Notes: generated from the letters alone by a model not told the origin. A stretch of 51,108 nt of DNA from Methylobacterium sp. W2 (GCF_020662345.1 NZ_VMOA01000040.1:1-51108), one strand, 5' to 3'; positions 25,722 to 34,156 are shown, counted from the stretch's first letter. Translations and numbers: made by a program.

Positions 25722-25788
25722 CGCTCCGGTGAGACGAATCACGAATAGCCAACGCGAAACATCGCGATCCATAGGGAAGGGGACGGCC

Positions 25789-27006
25789 ATGAACTATGAA
25801 GACTTCTTCGGCGATGCCTTGTCCGGTCTGCACCGCGAGGGCCGCTACCGTGTCTTCACCGATCTCGAGCGCCAGAACGGCTGCTTTCCCCACGCCACCC
25901 ACCACAGCCCGGGTGGGCAGCGCCCGGTGACCGTCTGGTGCTCCAACGACTATCTCGGAATGGGCCAGAACCCGGTCGTGCTCGAGGCCATGCACGAGGC
26001 CCTTGACCGCTGCGGCGCCGGGGCCGGCGGCACCCGCAACATTTCCGGCACCAACCATTATCACGTGCTGCTGGAGCAGGAGCTGGCCGACCTCCACCGC
26101 AAGGAGGCGGCCCTGCTCTTCACCTCCGGCTACGTCTCGAACTTGGCGGCTCTGGGCACACTGGCCGGCAAGCTGCCGGGCTGCGTCGTGCTGTCCGATG
26201 CCGAGAACCACGCCTCGATGATCGAGGGCATCAAGGCGTCCCGCGCCGAGCGCCACATCTTCCGCCACAACGACCCGGAAGACCTCGACCGCAAGCTCAG
26301 GATGATCGACCCGTCGCGGCCAAAGCTCGTAGCCTTCGAGTCGGTCTATTCCATGGACGGCGACATCGCCCCCATCGCGGAGATCTGCGACGTCGCCGAA
26401 GCGCATGGCGCGCTCACCTATCTGGATGAAGTCCACGCGGTCGGCCTCTACGGCCCGCGCGGCGGCGGCATCTCCGAGCGCGAGGGCCTCGCCCACCGCC
26501 TCGACGTCATCGAGGGCACGCTCGGCAAGGCCTTCGCGGTGCATGGCGGCTACATCACCGGCTCGGCCAAGCTCTGCGATTTCGTCCGCAGCTTCGCCTC
26601 CGGCTTCATCTTCACCACCTCGCTGCCGCCCGCCGTAGCGGCGGGGGCCGCGGCGAGCATCAAGCACCTGAAGGCCAGCGGCACCGAGCGCGCGCGCCAT
26701 CAGGAGCGCGTCGCCCAGGTCCGCGCCCGGCTCGACGCCGCCGGCATCCCCTATCTCCCCAACGACAGCCACATCGTGCCGGTGATGGTCGGCGACCCGG
26801 TCCTGTGCAAGGCGATCAGCGACACGCTCCTCGACGAGTTCGGCATCTACGTCCAGCCGATCAACTACCCCACCGTGCCGCGCGGGACCGAGCGCCTGCG
26901 CATCACCCCGTCGCCGCTGCATTCGGACGCCGATGTCGAGCATCTGGTCGGGGCGCTCGCCGCGATCTGGACGCGGATGGGCGTGGAGCAGGCGGCGGCG
27001 GAGTGA
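25789..27006 (+). CDS. hemA: 5-aminolevulinate synthase HemA
   Basis: 405 aa, the usual length. Pyridoxal-phosphate fold type I enzyme condensing glycine and succinyl-CoA to 5-aminolevulinate, the first step of tetrapyrrole synthesis in alphaproteobacteria. CGAGAGGTRNISGTNHYHVL, the aspartate segment TYLDEVHAVGLYGPRG and the catalytic K247 in GTLGKAFAVHGGY are all present. The ATG has AGGGAAGGGGA upstream. Position inside the PGC suggests supply for bacteriochlorophyll; a second hemA may exist elsewhere. Confidence 0.97.
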   Translation: MNYEDFFGDALSGLHREGRYRVFTDLERQNGCFPHATHHSPGGQRPVTVWCSNDYLGMGQNPVVLEAMHEALDRCGAGAGGTRNISGTNHYHVLLEQELADLHRKEAALLFTSGYVSNLAALGTLAGKLPGCVVLSDAENHASMIEGIKASRAERHIFRHNDPEDLDRKLRMIDPSRPKLVAFESVYSMDGDIAPIAEICDVAEAHGALTYLDEVHAVGLYGPRGGGISEREGLAHRLDVIEGTLGKAFAVHGGYITGSAKLCDFVRSFASGFIFTTSLPPAVAAGAAASIKHLKASGTERARHQERVAQVRARLDAAGIPYLPNDSHIVPVMVGDPVLCKAISDTLLDEFGIYVQPINYPTVPRGTERLRITPSPLHSDADVEHLVGALAAIWTRMGVEQAAAE

Positions 27007-27013
27007 AGGCAAG

Positions 27014-27046
27014 AACCCTCCTCCCTTCGCGGGGGAGGGAGAGGCG
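27014..27046. repeat. Short GC-rich hairpin between hemA and bchI
   Basis: CCCTCCTCCC (27016-27025), TTCGC, GGGGGAGGGA (27031-27040) form an imperfect stem. It lies in the 71-base gap between hemA and bchI, in an operon where most genes overlap, and resembles the hairpins in puhE and bchM. Confidence 0.45.
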
Positions 27047-27077
27047 CACACCATGTCGAGACACCGGGAGACGGCCT

Positions 27078-28238
27078 ATGGTCCTGAATGGAACGACCCG
27101 AACGGTGTTTCCCGGATCAGCCTCCCATCCTCGCTCTCGCCCCGAGGCGCCGGAGCCCGACGCGAGCCAAGCAATCCTCCGGAAACCCCGAAGCGACCCC
27201 GAACCGTCCATCACATCCCCGCCCATCACCTTCCCGTTCTCCGCCATCGTCGGCCAGGACGAGATGCGCCGCGCCCTGATGATCGCCGCGGTGGACCCGT
27301 CCGTGGGCGGCGTCCTCGTCTTCGGTGACCGGGGCACCGGCAAGTCCACCGCGATCCGGGGCCTCGCCGCCCTGCTGCCGCCGATGAAGGCGGTGATCGG
27401 CTGCCCCTATTCCTGCGACCCCGCCAAGCCCGCCGGCGAATGCCCGCATTGCGCCACTCATGCATCATCGCGAAAGAGTCATCTCGCGCCGGTGCCGGTG
27501 GTGGACCTGCCGCTGGGCGCCACCGAGGACCGGGTGGTGGGCGCCCTCGACCTCGAACGCGCCCTGACGCGGGGCGAGAAGGCGTTCGAGCCCGGCCTTC
27601 TGGCCCGCGCCAATCGCGGCTTCCTCTATATCGACGAGGTCAACCTCCTCGACGACCACCTCGTCGATCTCCTCCTCGATGTGGCGGCCTCCGGGATCAA
27701 CACCGTGGAGCGCGAGGGGTTGAGCATCCGGCACCCGGCGAAGTTCGTGCTGGTGGGCAGCGGCAACCCGGAGGAGGGGGAGCTGCGGCCCCAGCTCCTC
27801 GACCGGTTCGGCCTCGCCGTGGAGGTGACCACGCCCACGGATCTCCCCACCCGCATCGACGTGGTGCGCCGGCGCGACGCCTACGAGCGCGACCCCGCGG
27901 GGTTCTGCGCCCGCTATGCCAAGGCCGACCGGGCACTGCAGAAGCGCCTCACCGCCGCCAGGGCGCGGCTTCCCGGGCTCGACATGCCCGATGCGACCCT
28001 GGAGGCCGCGGCCCGGCTCTGCCTCGCTCTGGGCACCGACGGCCTGCGCGGCGAGCTGACCCTGATGCGCACCGCCCGGGCGCTGGCCGCCTATGAGGGG
28101 GCCGACACCGTGGGGATCGACCATCTCCGCCAGGTCGCGCCGAGTGCCCTGCGCCACCGCCTGCGCCGCAACCCGCTCGACGAATCCGGCTCCACCGCCC
28201 GGGTCGCGCGGGCCGTGGCCGAGGTCCTGGGCTCGTGA
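27078..28238 (+). CDS. bchI: Magnesium chelatase ATPase subunit BchI
   Basis: 386 aa AAA+ ATPase. FPFSAIVGQDEMRRALMIAA starts the conserved part near residue 50; the Walker A motif is FGDRGTGKSTAIRG, Walker B is FLYIDEVNLLDDHLVDLLLD, and NPEEGELRPQLLDRFGL is the sensor/arginine-finger region. BchI forms hexamers that drive Mg insertion with BchD and BchH. A cysteine cluster (CPYSCDP...CPHC, around residues 109-128) precedes VPVVDLPLGATEDRVVG; such a loop exists in some BchI/ChlI proteins. The ATG at 27078 has GGGAG nine bases upstream; a GTG at 27003 overlapping the hemA stop is possible but would encode repeat-derived residues. Confidence 0.95.
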   Translation: MVLNGTTRTVFPGSASHPRSRPEAPEPDASQAILRKPRSDPEPSITSPPITFPFSAIVGQDEMRRALMIAAVDPSVGGVLVFGDRGTGKSTAIRGLAALLPPMKAVIGCPYSCDPAKPAGECPHCATHASSRKSHLAPVPVVDLPLGATEDRVVGALDLERALTRGEKAFEPGLLARANRGFLYIDEVNLLDDHLVDLLLDVAASGINTVEREGLSIRHPAKFVLVGSGNPEEGELRPQLLDRFGLAVEVTTPTDLPTRIDVVRRRDAYERDPAGFCARYAKADRALQKRLTAARARLPGLDMPDATLEAAARLCLALGTDGLRGELTLMRTARALAAYEGADTVGIDHLRQVAPSALRHRLRRNPLDESGSTARVARAVAEVLGS

Positions 28239-30004
28239 GCGAGGCTCCGGCGACCTGGACCGACGCCCTGCGCATCGCCCGGCTCATCGCCGCCGACCCG
28301 CACGGCTGCGGCGGCGTGGTGGTGCGTGCCGGGGCCGGCCCGGTGCGCGACCGCTGGCTCGATGCCGTTCGCGAAAACCTCAGCTCCGGCAAGCCGTTAC
28401 GGCGGATGCCGGCGGGCATCGCCGAGGACCGGCTCGTCGGCGGGCTCGACCTCGCGGCGACGCTTTCCGCCGGGCGGCCGGTGGCCCAGGCCGGGCTGCT
28501 GGCCGAGGCCGATGGCGGTCTTCTCGTCGCCGCGATGGCCGAGCGGATGGGGCAGGGCACCGCCGGACATCTCGCCGCCGCCCTCGATACCGGGCGGCTG
28601 AGGGTGGAGCGGGACGGGCTGGCGGAGACCCGGCCGGCCCGGTTCGGGCTGATTCTCCTCGACGAGGGGATCGGCGAGGACGAGGCCGCGCCGGCCGCGC
28701 TCGCCGATCGGCTGGCCTTCCATCTCGACCTCACGAGCGTGCCGCCGAGCGCCACGCGACCGGTGCTTCGACCGCCATCGGACGGCCTTTCGCCGGAATC
28801 CGAAACGCCGTCCGATGGCGGTGCGCGGAGCGGCCACGATCCCGTCGCGGACCTCAGCGAGGTCGCGGCCCGGCTCGGCATCGCCTCGCTGCGCGCGCCG
28901 CTCCTCGCCCTTCGGGTCGCCCGCCTCCTCGCCCGCCTCGACGGCCGCGCCGAGATCGCCGAGGCGGATGCGCGGGAGGCCGCGCGCCTCGTCCTCGGCC
29001 ACCGCGCCACCCGCCTCCCGGAACGCGAGCCCGCCCCCGAGGAAGAGGAGCGGGAGCGGGCGGAGGGCGCGCCGGAGACGCCGCCGCCCCCGGACGGGGC
29101 GGCCCCCGGCTCCGATCCCGAGGAGAGCACCGCGTCCACCCCCGACGACCGCATCGTCGAGGCCGCCCGCGCCGCGATTCCCGCCGGGCTCCTGGCGATG
29201 CTGATGCGGGACGGCCCGCGCCTGCGGGTGCCGAGGGCCGGCAAGGCCGGGGCGAAGGCCGTCTCCCCCCGCTCCGGCCGGCCCATGGGCGCGCGGCCGG
29301 GCGATCCCCGCCGGGGCCGGCTCGATCTCATCGCGACCTTGCGCGCCGCAGCCCCCTGGCAGGGCATCCGCCGGCGGGCGGAGGGGGGCGGCACCTGTCT
29401 CATGATCCGCCCCGACGACATCCGCATCACCCGGTTCCGGCAGCGGACCGAGACCACGACGATCTTCACCGTGGACGCCTCCGGCTCCTCCGCCCTGGAG
29501 CGGCTGGCCGAGGCCAAGGGCGCCGTCGAACTGCTTCTGGCCGAGGCCTATACGAGGCGGGACAAGGTCGCCCTCGTCGCCTTTCGGGGTGCCGGCGCGG
29601 AGCTGGTCCTCGCGCCGACGCGCTCCCTGGTGCGGTCGCGGCGCGGCCTCGCCGCCCTGCCCGGAGGCGGCGGGACGCCGCTCGCCGCCGGCATCGACGC
29701 CGCCGGAGCGGTGGCCCTCGGGGTCAGGCGCGGCGGCGGGACGCCGGTGGTGGTGATGCTCACCGATGGACGGGCCAACGTCGCCCGGTCGGGGATCGCC
29801 GGGCGGGAGCGCGCGGCTGAGGATTCGCTGAAAGCCGCGCGCCTTTTCCGCGAGGCGGACTTCCGCGCCATCCTCATCGACACGGCCCAGCGGCCGCAGG
29901 ATTCGGCGCGCCGCCTCGCCGACGCCATGGGGGCGCGCTATCTGCCCCTGCCCCATGCCGATGCCGGGGTGATGAGCGCCGCGATCCGGTCGGCGACGGA
30001 ATAG
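28235..30004 (+). CDS. bchD: Magnesium chelatase subunit BchD, with an in-frame palindrome
   Basis: 589 aa, GTG start in GTGA overlap with bchI. Three parts: a degenerate AAA+ domain without a good Walker A (about 1-260), an acidic/proline-rich linker (about 265-300, EEEERERAEGAPETPPPP), and a C-terminal integrin-I/VWA domain with the MIDAS motif DASGSSALER and a later TDGRANV. BchD couples BchI ATPase to BchH. Residues about 180-196 (RPPSDGLSPESETPSDGG) are encoded by a perfect 16-base inverted repeat with a 20-base loop; this looks like an inserted element. Confidence 0.95.
   Translation: MSEAPATWTDALRIARLIAADPHGCGGVVVRAGAGPVRDRWLDAVRENLSSGKPLRRMPAGIAEDRLVGGLDLAATLSAGRPVAQAGLLAEADGGLLVAAMAERMGQGTAGHLAAALDTGRLRVERDGLAETRPARFGLILLDEGIGEDEAAPAALADRLAFHLDLTSVPPSATRPVLRPPSDGLSPESETPSDGGARSGHDPVADLSEVAARLGIASLRAPLLALRVARLLARLDGRAEIAEADAREAARLVLGHRATRLPEREPAPEEEERERAEGAPETPPPPDGAAPGSDPEESTASTPDDRIVEAARAAIPAGLLAMLMRDGPRLRVPRAGKAGAKAVSPRSGRPMGARPGDPRRGRLDLIATLRAAAPWQGIRRRAEGGGTCLMIRPDDIRITRFRQRTETTTIFTVDASGSSALERLAEAKGAVELLLAEAYTRRDKVALVAFRGAGAELVLAPTRSLVRSRRGLAALPGGGGTPLAAGIDAAGAVALGVRRGGGTPVVVMLTDGRANVARSGIAGRERAAEDSLKAARLFREADFRAILIDTAQRPQDSARRLADAMGARYLPLPHADAGVMSAAIRSATE
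28771..28822. repeat. Perfect 16-bp inverted repeat inside bchD
   Basis: ACCGCCATCGGACGGC (28771-28786) and its exact reverse complement GCCGTCCGATGGCGGT (28807-28822) flank a 20-base loop. It is in frame within bchD and unlike families A and B. I saw no second copy in this window. Confidence 0.8.
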
Positions 30005-30014
30005 GGGTTCCAGC

Positions 30015-30932
30015 ATGCGCGCGCCCGCCGAACGACCCCGCTGGGAGCGCGAGGGCGCCGACTGGCCGCACCGGGAGGCGAGCCGCTTCGTCACGGCCTC
30101 CGGCCTCAATTGGCACATCCAGGAGATGGGGGAGGAAGGGGCCCCGACCGTGCTGCTCCTCCACGGCACGGGGGCCGCCACCCATTCCTGGCGCGGGCTG
30201 ATGCCGCTCCTGGCGACGCGGTTCCGAATCGTCGCCCCGGACCTGCCGGGCCACGGCTTCACCGACCCGCTCCCCGCCGCGAAACTCTCCCTGCCGGGGA
30301 TGGCGAGCGCCGTGGGCGACCTCCTCGACAGCCTCGCCCTCCGCCCCACCCTGGTCGTCGGCCATTCGGCGGGGGCGGCGCTCCTGGTCCGGCTCTGCCT
30401 CGACGGGCGGATCGCCCCGGACCTCCTGGTGGCGCTCAACGGCGCGCTCACCCCGTTTCCCGGCCTCGCCTCGGTGCTGTTCCCGAGCATGGCGCGGCTG
30501 CTCTTCCTCAACCCGGTGACCCCAAAACTCTTCGCCTGGACAGCCGACCGCCCGGCGGTGGAGCGCCTGATCCGCGGCACCGGCTCCCGCCTCGACCCGC
30601 AGGGGCTCGATCTCTACCGACGCCTGTTCCGCACACCCGGCCATGTGGCCGGGGCGCTCGGCATGATGGCGAACTGGGACCTCGCCACCCTCGACCGCGC
30701 CATCGACCGCCTCGCCACCCCGACGCTCCTCGTGGTCGGCAGCGAGGACAAGGCCATCTCCCCCGACACCGCCTTCGCCCTGCGCCAACGCCTGACCCAC
30801 GCCCGCGTCGAGCTGCTGCGCGGCCTCGGCCACCTCGCGCATGAGGAGGCGCCGAAGAAGGTTTCGGAGGTGATTTTTGCGGCGATGGATTTGGCGGTGG
30901 GGGAGGCGGTCGGGGCTATTGTGTTGCAGTGA
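30015..30932 (+). CDS. bchO: BchO, alpha/beta-hydrolase accessory protein of Mg chelation
   Basis: 305 aa alpha/beta-hydrolase. The oxyanion segment LLLHGTGAATHSW, the nucleophile elbow VVGHSAGAALLVRL (serine), an acid in VVGSEDKAI and the histidine in GLGHLAHEEAP fit the family. BchO proteins follow bchID in purple bacteria and are annotated as Mg-chelatase accessory factors; the biochemical role is not established. Starts ten bases after bchD. It is the last gene of the bchF-bchO run, and the AT-richer island begins right after it. Confidence 0.92.
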   Translation: MRAPAERPRWEREGADWPHREASRFVTASGLNWHIQEMGEEGAPTVLLLHGTGAATHSWRGLMPLLATRFRIVAPDLPGHGFTDPLPAAKLSLPGMASAVGDLLDSLALRPTLVVGHSAGAALLVRLCLDGRIAPDLLVALNGALTPFPGLASVLFPSMARLLFLNPVTPKLFAWTADRPAVERLIRGTGSRLDPQGLDLYRRLFRTPGHVAGALGMMANWDLATLDRAIDRLATPTLLVVGSEDKAISPDTAFALRQRLTHARVELLRGLGHLAHEEAPKKVSEVIFAAMDLAVGEAVGAIVLQ

Positions 30933-31379
30933 TGAGGGGGCCGTGGAGTCTCATTCTGCCAACGAGGCCTAGCGGCACTGCGCCGTGAGTGGAAGTTGGC
31001 TTCAGTCCCAGGAGCGGGCATTCTGCTATCTCCCTAGCACAGCCATACGAGCAGATTTATTAGCTGCAGCAAAGCGATGTGACGGGCATAGCTGCTTGGT
31101 CGGCCGCACTACGAAGCGGCTCCCCCGGTCGGAGGCATCGGTCGAGGTGGTGGATGGCCTATGCTCCCGCTTCTAAAGAGGCGACCTCTTATGCCATTCC
31201 ATCGAACGTGAAAGCCGGACTCGTTTGTGAATTCCGCCACGACGGTTTTCCAAGCGGACCACTTCAATGGGGAATCGTCTCCTCCCCTTCGCATCTTGGC
31301 GAACCGTCTGCGTAACTTTTTACGGCGATATCACCGCGCGAACCGCTTGTATTCAACGAGCCACGGCATAGTTTGAATT
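30933..31379. other. Intergenic region at the left edge of the RT island
   Basis: About 450 bases with clearly lower GC than the flanking bch genes. Short open frames on both strands have no ribosome site or recognisable family. I see no tRNA, terminator with a T tract or insertion-sequence end. Confidence 0.5.
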
Positions 31380-31532
31380 AGCGTTTTGGTTGGTGGCGGT
31401 CGCCGGGTTCACATTGAGCGCCGGAGTGATGTTGTCAGCCGGGCTTGCGCTTGGGGTCAAAGCCAGGAGCAGCCTATGGGGTGCCGAGGTCGGCGGTCTT
31501 CGGATTGCAGGCCGAGGTCCTGTTGAGCGTCG
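31380..31532 (+). repeat. 153-bp direct repeat, copy 1
   Basis: Identical base for base to 31767-31919 by eye over 153 positions. It starts AGCGTTTTGGTTGGTGGCGG and ends CTGTTGAGCGTCG. In one frame it reads FWLVAVAGFTLSAGVMLSAG, a hydrophobic peptide without a convincing start, so coding is doubtful. It contains the 9-mer GCCGAGGTC twice. Confidence 0.9.
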
Positions 31533-31567
31533 GACGGGCTTTACCTCTGTAACGACCATAGCCCTTG

Positions 31568-31583
31568 ATCTCGATATCGAGAT
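31568..31583. repeat. 16-bp perfect palindrome between the two direct repeats
   Basis: ATCTCGATATCGAGAT is fully self-complementary. The same inter-repeat segment holds TACCTCTGTA (31542-31551) just after copy 1; its inverse TACAGAGGTA follows copy 2 (31924-31933). Confidence 0.6.
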
Positions 31584-31766
31584 GAAGTTTCGGGTGGTCA
31601 CAAAGGACTATTTACGGCTCCGTCCGGGAGGTGTGCGGCCGAACCGCTTGCATCCCGGCCAAAAAGGCTAAGCTCCACTAGGAGAAGGATGTGACGACGA
31701 TGCCCGCATGCAAAAACATGCCAGCCGATCTGGCCGGCGAAACTTAGCCGTGGCACGTGCGTCGGC

Positions 31767-31919
31767 AGCGTTTTGGTTGGTGGCGGTCGCCGGGTTCACA
31801 TTGAGCGCCGGAGTGATGTTGTCAGCCGGGCTTGCGCTTGGGGTCAAAGCCAGGAGCAGCCTATGGGGTGCCGAGGTCGGCGGTCTTCGGATTGCAGGCC
31901 GAGGTCCTGTTGAGCGTCG
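31767..31919 (+). repeat. 153-bp direct repeat, copy 2, directly upstream of the RT gene
   Basis: Exact copy of 31380-31532, separated from it by 234 bases. It ends 60 bases before the probable start of the reverse transcriptase gene. The sequence after the repeat differs between copies, so the identity boundary is sharp. Confidence 0.9.
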
Positions 31920-31979
31920 AGCCTACAGAGGTAGGGCGAAGGCAACCGAAGTCGTCCACCAAGACAGAGCTTATTCATC

Positions 31980-33758
31980 TTGGGAAAGCATCTCGACGAA
32001 ACAACTACTCTGAAAAATCTGCAGGCGGCATGGCATAAAATTCGGTCGAATGGGCGCCTGTCGTCTGCAGAAGAGACGCGAGCAGCAATCGATAGTTTCG
32101 GGCAGAATGCCGACCAAAAGCTAAGACAGATCCAGAAGTTAATTCGGCAAGGAAAATTTCAGTTCACGCCTCAAAAGGGTGTTCTTGTCAAAAAATCGAG
32201 CGGCGGACACCGAGGCATCGTCATGGCCTCCGTGGAAAATCGTGTCGTCGAACGCGCGTTGCTCAATCACCTTCAAGGAAAATCGCCCCTCGTACAGCGA
32301 GTGATCAACGAGCCTACGAGCGTAGGCGGAGTCCCCGAACGCAGTGTTCCGCACGGCCTAAAGTTGATCCGTGATGCGATCTTGGAAGGTAAGAGGCACT
32401 TCGTTCGATCAGACATCTCAGGTTTCTTCGATCACATCCCGCGCAGTCAAGTTATCGAGAGAATTGCTGCCGATATAGAAGAACCGGAATTCATTCGGGT
32501 CCTTACTGAAGCAACCGCAGTCGTTCTCTCGAATGAGGCTACACTTGGCGAGGATCGACGCGTCTTTCCAACGGATAATGAGGGAGTGGCGCAAGGTTCG
32601 CCGCTCTCACCGCTATTTGGCAATATTCTGCTGAACGATTTTGATCAAGAATTCAACACAAGAGGCATACGCTGCATTCGCTTCATCGATGATTTTGTAT
32701 TGCTAGCCGACTCCAACAGTCAGGCGGCGAAGTCTTACGATAGTGCCAGGAGGGCGCTTGAACGTCTAAACTTGAAAAGTCACGATCCCTTTAATGGAAA
32801 AACACCGAGGGATAAGGCGGCGTACGGCCATGTCGATAAGGGGTTCGTATTCCTGGGATACGACATATTCCCGGCTCTATTGCAACCGTCTGCCAAGGCA
32901 AGGCAGAAGCTAGAAAGTGTTGTCGCAGACCACCTCAGATCAGGGCGAGATGATATTATTGAAGTAAAAAGACAGGGACATAGCTTTGCTGCAAGAAAGA
33001 AATACGTTCAAACACAGGCGACTATTGATCGCGTTATACGTGGATGGGGTGAGGCCTTCTCGTATAGTACTGCAAAGCAAACAACGATTGATCTTGATCT
33101 AGCAATCGAGAGCAGGCTCGTTGATTTCCGGGAATGGTTTGCTAGGCAGCTCCGAGGAACCGATTGGAAGACGAAGCGCCGGCTCGGCGGGATTTGTCTT
33201 CTGGAAGACGTAAGAGAGAAATCTCTCGACGACCTTCCCGTGAAACTTGCAGCTCTTCCTCGAACGAGAATGGGCGCCAAGGCGCTCACGATATCGACGG
33301 ATGGCGCGATCCAGGGACAGGGCCGCCGGAAGGGGAAAGATCAAGGCGCGGGGGGCTGGGCGTTCGTCGTTCATTCGCCCGATGTCGAGCGATCCGGCTA
33401 CATGGCGGGCGAAACAAACAACAGAATGGAACTGCGCGCGGTGATAGAGGCGCTAAAATACGCCGGGGGCGGCTCGTCCGTCATCATCCGCACCGACTCG
33501 CAATATATCACGAATACGGTGAACCGGGGTGCTATCGTCGCAGCGAACCGTGATCTTTGGGATGAGTTCGCCGCAGTCAGCGCAAACATCAAGCTTCGGG
33601 TTGTTTGGGTGAAGGGCCATAGTGGCGGCGACCCTTTCAACGACAGGGCGGACAAGCTCGCAGTTCAGGCCGCGAAATCCGGGGGCACGACGAAGTCGGC
33701 GTTGGCGAAGGCGCTTCAGCCGCCCGTCGCGGCAGCGGATGCCGGCGAAGCCAAATGA
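31980..33758 (+). CDS. Reverse transcriptase fused to RNase HI
   Basis: 592 aa from a TTG start; no ATG or GTG occurs in frame between the stop at 31932-31934 and this codon, and the next ATG (residue 82) would cut the RT fold. The RT part (about 40-300) has the catalytic aspartates D145 (FVRSDISGFFDHIP) and FIDDF (D237, D238), plus GVAQGSPLSPLFGNILLNDF; it is closest in style to group II intron RTs. A thumb/maturase-X-like region follows (about 330-400, RVIRGWGEAFSYST). The C-terminal domain (about 430-575) is RNase HI with all four metal ligands: D441 (STDGA), E484 (TNNRMEL), D506 (RTDSQY), D558 (NDRADKL), and lacks the basic handle. AT-richer than the neighbours. No intron RNA seen. Function unknown: retroelement or defence are both possible. 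Confidence 0.88.
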   Translation: MGKHLDETTTLKNLQAAWHKIRSNGRLSSAEETRAAIDSFGQNADQKLRQIQKLIRQGKFQFTPQKGVLVKKSSGGHRGIVMASVENRVVERALLNHLQGKSPLVQRVINEPTSVGGVPERSVPHGLKLIRDAILEGKRHFVRSDISGFFDHIPRSQVIERIAADIEEPEFIRVLTEATAVVLSNEATLGEDRRVFPTDNEGVAQGSPLSPLFGNILLNDFDQEFNTRGIRCIRFIDDFVLLADSNSQAAKSYDSARRALERLNLKSHDPFNGKTPRDKAAYGHVDKGFVFLGYDIFPALLQPSAKARQKLESVVADHLRSGRDDIIEVKRQGHSFAARKKYVQTQATIDRVIRGWGEAFSYSTAKQTTIDLDLAIESRLVDFREWFARQLRGTDWKTKRRLGGICLLEDVREKSLDDLPVKLAALPRTRMGAKALTISTDGAIQGQGRRKGKDQGAGGWAFVVHSPDVERSGYMAGETNNRMELRAVIEALKYAGGGSSVIIRTDSQYITNTVNRGAIVAANRDLWDEFAAVSANIKLRVVWVKGHSGGDPFNDRADKLAVQAAKSGGTTKSALAKALQPPVAAADAGEAK

Positions 33759-34138
33759 CTGTGCAAACCAGCCTTACCGGCGCCGGCAGAGCATGAGTAC
33801 GTCAGCTTTGAGGTAGGGTCGTCGACGGTTGCGGCTGTAATGGTCGCGCTCGGATGGGCGGCGAGCCCGTCCCGTACCGAAGCCAAGGAGCAGCCCGACA
33901 ACAGGCTGGTTGAACCGCCAACAAGCCGACGTTCCGAAGTTCCCAGAAGGGTCAGTATGTGCCCTTAGCCGGAACTCACATTTGGCTCGCTATTGGGCGG
34001 TGTTTGCGGCGTGTATATCCGATTCAAACGGAAACCGGTTAGTTGTCGCGAGCGAAGCTCTAACCTTGGAAGCGCCTGAAACCTGGCTCGCATCGCCACC
34101 CGCAAATCAGCGCTTGCCTCCCTAATTTCCCCTGATAG
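33759..34138. other. Intergenic region at the right edge of the RT island
   Basis: About 380 bases between the RT gene and crtI. A short open frame at 33910-34125 has no support. I looked for a group II intron domain V-like hairpin and did not find one. The crtI promoter should lie in the last 80 bases, but I cannot assign its boxes. Confidence 0.45.
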
Positions 34139-34156
34139 TGTCACCCTATGTTGACA
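34139..34156. promoter_or_regulatory. PpsR-type operator overlapping the crtI start codon
   Basis: TGTCACCCTATGTTGACA is an exact TGT-N12-ACA match and extends symmetrically (AGTGTCA/TGACACT). It covers the crtI ATG at 34148, so a bound repressor would sit on the start of the gene. Confidence 0.75.

Noticed and set aside
31390..32013. Two short open frames translating the direct repeat (AGFTLSAGVMLSAGLALGV)
   Set aside because: No ribosome site, no shared start, and the frames diverge into unrelated sequence after the repeat; more likely non-coding.
31380..33758. Diversity-generating retroelement (template/variable repeat plus RT)
   Set aside because: The two 153-bp repeats show no adenine-specific differences, there is no target gene with a variable C-terminus and no accessory avd gene, and the RT carries an RNase H domain that DGR RTs lack.
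33910..34125. Small gene before crtI (71 codons)
   Set aside because: No ribosome site or recognisable feature; lies in the likely promoter region.
30933..34138. Group II intron with its RT in domain IV
   Set aside because: I could not find a domain V hairpin downstream of the RT or a typical 5' intron start upstream, and the protein lacks the usual DNA-binding/endonuclease end.
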